A stretch of DNA of 64,000 nt from Amia ocellicauda (lineage: Eukaryota; Chordata; Actinopteri; Amiiformes; Amiidae): assembly GCF_036373705.1 (NCBI RefSeq), contig NC_089869.1, positions 4,618,676 through 4,682,675 on the forward strand, read 5' to 3'. The translations under genes and the position numbers were made by a program. Shown here one piece after another: positions 59,702-64,000 of the stretch. The notes under the pieces were generated by a model, which was not told where the DNA came from, ran no database searches, and saw only the letters and a program-made list of their open reading frames with translations. Within the stretch, counting starts at the first letter, position 1. The number at the start of each line of letters is the position of its first letter.

Positions 59702-62507
59702 GGGAATCCAAATGAAGCGGTTGGAGCAGCAGAAGCAGGTCATTCCCACAGACCGATCGTACTGATCTGGTGCTTCGGTGTCAATATACTGACTAGCTCA
59801 CAGATACCTTTCTGTGCAACTCACACATACCTTCCAGAGACAGACAGTTCAGCACTCCCTGGTGGCTCATCTGAAAAACCCTAGTGCAGTGAGCCTCACA
59901 ACCTTGGAGATCTCATAGTCTTTTGTTTCAGCATTAATTCCTGACACTTGCAGAAATAAATATACAGAAATATATACAAATAGCACAGATCAAGGAGTAT
60001 CAATTTATATGTTATTAATTTGTTGTTAATTGTTAATCAGTCATTACATTGTGATGCCCTTACGAATATTTTTTGATCTTATAGCACTTATATGCAAATA
60101 CAAATTGTCAATTGATTTCCTTAGGAATGACTATCGTTTTACATTTCAGAATGAATGGTTTCAATCTAGTTATGGGTTATAACTAGAAAATGAATGGTGG
60201 CTAGTTTGTTGTATACAATAATATACTCCATACTTATCTGGAAATAATTAATTATTTGTATAATTATAAAGGGACAAACTTCTGGAGCACCATCTGTTGG
60301 CTGTAGTAATTTTGTTTAATGGTTTGTATTCACACATTCTTTCCAACATTGGTGGATGTTATGTTGTTTTGTGTCAGATGCAATATAACAGAGCAATTGA
60401 GGCTGTGTGTAGGGATGACCTCTTATGGCTGAGGTGATGCATTCCCATCTACTGAACTGTATACCCAGAATAAATACCAATTAAGAATTTCAGTCAAAAA
60501 ACAACAAGTATTTTGTTTTAGTTTTCAGCTGATGTGAATATTTTAATTCAATGGGCCTTTTGGGAACATTGCAAATTAATAATGTTTGATGATTCTCCTG
60601 TGGCCCAGATAAACACCAGTTTTTTTTATGTATATATAAGAAAGCAGTGGCCCCTCGGTTAAGGTCTTGGGATTATTACTTCCTTACCAATGTCAAAGGT
60701 TCAGTAATTCTGTAGGAGGATTCCAGCAATGCTGAGTTAGAGCAATATAAAAGAAATAAAAGTGTTTATTAGATGAGTCATTCCTTTTGCTCACATTTGT
60801 CTCAAAACCAGTAAAAAGGGAACCTGAACATTTTAAAAATTAATTTTCCCACATCAATTCAGGGAATCTAATTCAGATTACTTGCAAATCACAAAAACGT
60901 AAGGTTCAAATGTGTGAATAAAGAACCACCACAGCTTCCAGAAGAATGGTGGTGTCAATGCAAATTACAGAATGACTTTGCACTACTGCCATTTGTCAGC
61001 AGGGGGGGGAAGTAGCACACAATACTTGCAGCAGCATCTTCTAAGGCAAAACATTTCAGTGGTTCAGTGGTCCATACCAGGGTTTTGCACTAAGCAGTGT
61101 GGAATCTTCTGGAAAGGCAAAGCTGGAGTAAGAGAGTAATAGTGTTTTTCTTCCATACTATGAACCCAAAGACTGATGCTTAGCTAGATTTGGAGCATTG
61201 CTAAAGGACAGATCATTTGTGTCCATACACTTGCCCCTGCCCATTACACTAGGCATTAACATGTTCTACACACCTCACCTTTTGCATATTCTTCAATACT
61301 CCTTACCCTGCAATACTTACTTCTTAAAATTGAATTGTAATTACTAATATCCCAGTATTCTCGCTGTTATACATGTTATCTTAGTCAAACAAATTGAACT
61401 CGCACACTTTACTAAAGCTCCACAAAAGTATTTATTATTATACCATAAGGCTCATATTATGTTATATCTTAACAGAACAACTAGAATGTCTTCTGTTTTT
61501 TTTTCATAGGAATACAATTTACTTATTTAAATGTTGTACACGGTGTATCACTTATAGCCGGTCTATTACATGTCTTTGTGTAGAGTACCATTATACTGTA
61601 CGTAAGAGCACATCTACAAGTATAGGACTGTGATCTATTCTAATCTATTTTGTTACAAGTTTGAGTCACCCTTGTAAAGTGCTTTTGCTAATAAATAGAA
61701 AATTAAATCAATCAATTCGAACTAGACAGGTCGATGTATGTTTCCACAGATTTATTAAAGGTAAGTCATTCTATGTGGCACTATATAATTTATAGAGCAA
61801 ACTACACATTTACGCAAAGGGGGGAATTGTGACATATATATTTACATTCTTTAAAATTAATTAGTGGCGTTTTAATTGTAGTGATTTTGTTCTAGGAAGA
61901 TCTATTATTTCCTATGTGTTATGAGTGACAACTACGCCTTCTACAGTCTCTGCCACACCCCTTAGCAGCGCTTTCGAAGAACACGCCCCTGGGATGCTGA
62001 CGACACGAACACTATCGTTCCTCATACATCATTTATGATTCTCGAAAAATGACTTTATTCAAATAAAAACTTTAATTGATTTTCTTTTTTTGCTGCATAC
62101 ACTTCTAAAGCATATATAATTATTCGGAAGCACTGGATATTTTTGGTAACCATTCCTTTGAAAATAGTTTATTGGTCTTACATTTTCTGAAGAAACCAAT
62201 AAAAAAACACATTTAGAAAACTAACCGTCCAGTGTTAGCACATCAATTTAAAATACAGATTAAAATTAAAGCAGAATTATGCCAAGTGAACACCAATAAA
62301 TGCATTGATGTTTAAAATATACATTCAACATAATTATGGTAAGGAGATAACTGACTATTTATGCCAATGGCGTTAATAATAAACAAACTAGGTATTATTT
62401 TCGTTAAAAGGTTCCAATTGTAATGAATGTTGGTTTTTATGGTGTGTGTGTGATAATTTTTTCAATAAGAAAAACTTGTGACACAGCCAAGATTTCTTTA
62501 ATGTATT

Positions 62508-62541
<34 letters not shown>

Positions 62542-62850
62542 ATATATATATATATATCAAAGGGACATATTCATTTAAACAATCGTAATAAAAACAAGAG
62601 TTTAATGGCAGCATTAAATAATGCTTTATATGACTGTTTTCCAGCCGACCTTGTTTCATGTTTTTTTTATACCATATATGAAATAATACAACTGTTGTGT
62701 GGAGGCTGTGAGAAAATCCACGAGGTTAAAGGATCGGATGAAATGATTTTAAGTGAGGACGAAATCTAAAGCCCTTATTTATTGCCATTACACCTGTTAT
62801 CCACCTGCAGCTGCACGCCTCTGTATTGACAGATGTTTCAGGAAGAAGGC
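59702..62850. other. AS3MT 3'UTR and intergenic region before CNNM2
   Basis: AATAAA hexamers at 59955-59960 and 60471-60476 are candidate AS3MT ends. The rest is AT-rich, with a simple repeat at 62511-62557. No gene was recognised. Confidence 0.5.
62511..62557. repeat. (TC)n(AT)n microsatellite
   Basis: About 14 TC units followed by about eight AT units, upstream of the CNNM2 promoter. Confidence 0.95.
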
Positions 62851-63278
62851 GGGAACGATGCAGCCATTGGCCGGCGTTCTCCCCTCCCCTTCATCAGGCC
62901 CTCCCCACACAGTTCCGCATTGGCTGCCCGCAAGCCCCTTGCAAACAAGTCACGAGTAAGAACCCGAACACGGACCCCGCCTTCCAGTGTTTGTTGTCTT
63001 TTCTCGTTGGCTGCAGCAAGGGACGGGTCCCCGCCTCCCTGTAGTGCTGCTGCCTGATTGGGTGACGGGGCCGTCGGTCGGGGGGCATCACGAGGAGCAC
63101 GAGTTCATACTGGGCTAGCTCAGCTGTGTTGTCGGTCAGAGGAGCTGGAGACGCGTACAGGGAGCGGACAGGTCTGATGCCCGAGCCAAGGGAACCCGCA
63201 GCGGAGATGAAGGCGGACTCCGATTGGTCGTGATTTTTAAAAGCCCTCTTCTTTCAAAAGCGGTTGCCCACAGTGAAA
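62851..63278 (+). promoter_or_regulatory. CNNM2 promoter/5'UTR with four inverted CCAAT boxes and a uORF
   Basis: A GC- and CpG-rich stretch in otherwise AT-rich surroundings. ATTGG (CCAAT on the other strand) occurs at 62866-62870, 62919-62923, 63057-63061 and 63223-63227, a pattern typical of NF-Y-driven TATA-less promoters. An upstream reading frame occupies 63177-63233. The transcription start is not determined. Confidence 0.55.
63177..63233 (+). other. uORF upstream of CNNM2
   Basis: ATG at 63177 opens 18 codons (beginning MPEPREPAAEMKAD) and stops at TGA 63231-63233, 45 bases before the CNNM2 ATG and in the same frame. The stop shows that the CNNM2 frame cannot extend upstream, supporting 63279 as the start. 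Whether it is in the mRNA is unknown. Confidence 0.5.
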
Positions 63279-64000
63279 ATGGCAGAGCGCTCTGCCACAG
63301 TGCCCACTTTAAAGATGGCGGCGCTCAGCCGGGTTCGAGTTCTGGCTCTGGTTTTCTTTACAGTCAGCGGCTGTTTAGTGAGCTTGTCCAGCGCCGATGA
63401 AGGGGCAGAGGAGACCGTCATCATAGGGCTCAGGCTGGAGGACACGGACGACGTTTCCTTTATGGACGGGGGTTCTCTGCGGGTCAGCGAGAGGACCCGG
63501 GTCAAGTTGAGGGTCTATGGGCAAAACATTAACAACGAGACGTGGTCCAAAATTGCTTTCACAGAGCATGAGCGGAGTAAAGTCATAGGCAGCATTGACA
63601 GCACTGCTGGAGATGGTAAGAGCAAAGAGGATCCCTTGAACTACCATCCCTGTGGCATTAGGACCTCGGATATAATTATTTTACCTAACATTATATTAAA
63701 TAGAAAGACGTCCGGGATAGTGGAAATTGAAATCAAGCCTTTGCGGAAAACTGAGAAGAGTAAAGCTTACTACCTGTGCGTTGCCATGCCAACACCGACT
63801 GTGGCGGGAGTGCACGACCCTTGGACCGAGACCACCTGGATCTACCACGACGGAGATGACACTAAAGTGATAGTGGTGGAGGAGAGAAGGTTCTTGCTGC
63901 CATTCTGGTTGCAGGTCATCTTCATCTCGCTGCTGCTGTGTCTCTCAGGCATGTTCAGTGGCTTGAACTTGGGGCTGATGGCACTTGACCCCATGGAGCT
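63279..64000 (+). CDS. CNNM2: CNNM2 first exon (partial), cyclin M2 magnesium transport mediator
   Basis: An uninterrupted 240-codon frame from the ATG at 63279 to the window edge. A hydrophobic leader (about residues 19-36) is followed by the ectodomain [36 protein letters not shown], an N-E-T glycosylation site at N86, [18 protein letters not shown] and [13 protein letters not shown]. The first transmembrane helix of the DUF21/CNNM domain then begins ([20 protein letters not shown], from about residue 207), followed by [15 protein letters not shown]. These match vertebrate CNNM2, a basolateral membrane protein needed for renal magnesium reabsorption and partner of PRL phosphatases. The loop after the glycosylation region is shorter than in mammals. 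The CBS-pair and cyclic-nucleotide-like domains would lie to the right of the window. The position after AS3MT agrees with human 10q24. Confidence 0.95.
   Translation, partial: MAERSATVPTLKMAALSRVRVLALVFFTVSGCLVSLSSADEGAEETVIIGLRLEDTDDVSFMDGGSLRVSERTRVKLRVYGQNINNETWSKIAFTEHERSKVIGSIDSTAGDGKSKEDPLNYHPCGIRTSDIIILPNIILNRKTSGIVEIEIKPLRKTEKSKAYYLCVAMPTPTVAGVHDPWTETTWIYHDGDDTKVIVVEERRFLLPFWLQVIFISLLLCLSGMFSGLNLGLMALDPME

Overview
The window is nuclear DNA from a vertebrate, most likely a ray-finned fish. It holds eight protein-coding genes split by GT-AG introns. Their products match the jawed-vertebrate families FBXW4, DPCD, POLL, WBP1L, CYP17A1, BORCS7, AS3MT and CNNM2. The introns carry several Tc1/mariner DNA transposons of kinds typical of fish. 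The species cannot be fixed from sequence alone. No bacterial, plasmid or viral gene was seen. Gene names rest on translated exons, conserved residues and gene order; no database was searched.

Layout from left to right: the last two coding exons of FBXW4 (+, 935-1333); DPCD (-, six exons, 3655-7450); an 838-base divergent promoter region; POLL (+, eight coding exons, 8289-14604); a 3 kb gap with a degraded LINE; WBP1L (+, two alternative first exons plus three common exons, 17692-37617); a long 3'UTR/intergenic stretch; CYP17A1 (-, eight exons, 44424-47572); BORCS7 (+, five exons, 48183-51906); AS3MT (+, eleven exons, 53174-59701); and the start of CNNM2 (+, from 63279, running off the right edge). 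All exon junctions listed keep the reading frame. The predicted lengths are DPCD 203 aa, POLL 578 aa, WBP1L 354 or 335 aa, CYP17A1 507 aa, BORCS7 103 aa and AS3MT 378 aa, each close to the mammalian protein.

The order WBP1L-CYP17A1-BORCS7-AS3MT-CNNM2, including orientation, is the one known on human 10q24. FBXW4-DPCD-POLL is also a human 10q24 cluster, but there it lies about a megabase away, so the POLL-WBP1L junction marks a rearrangement relative to human. The genes do not form one pathway. They cover base-excision/end-joining repair (POLL), ciliary biology (DPCD), ubiquitin ligase substrate choice (FBXW4), WW-domain binding (WBP1L), steroid synthesis (CYP17A1), lysosome positioning (BORCS7), arsenic methylation (AS3MT) and magnesium handling (CNNM2).

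The accessory content is mobile DNA: a nested cluster at 27.1-30.4 kb with a DD36E Tc1/mariner element and a DD34E Tc1 element, a second DD34E copy in BORCS7 intron 4, an old Tc1 relic at 22.7-23.5 kb, a 166-base MITE in POLL intron 3, a LINE relic at 16.6-17.25 kb, and a pair of related small hairpin elements in the first introns of WBP1L and BORCS7. I found no convincing undescribed gene system. The hairpin pair, the nested transposons and the dual-promoter WBP1L are the most interesting structures.
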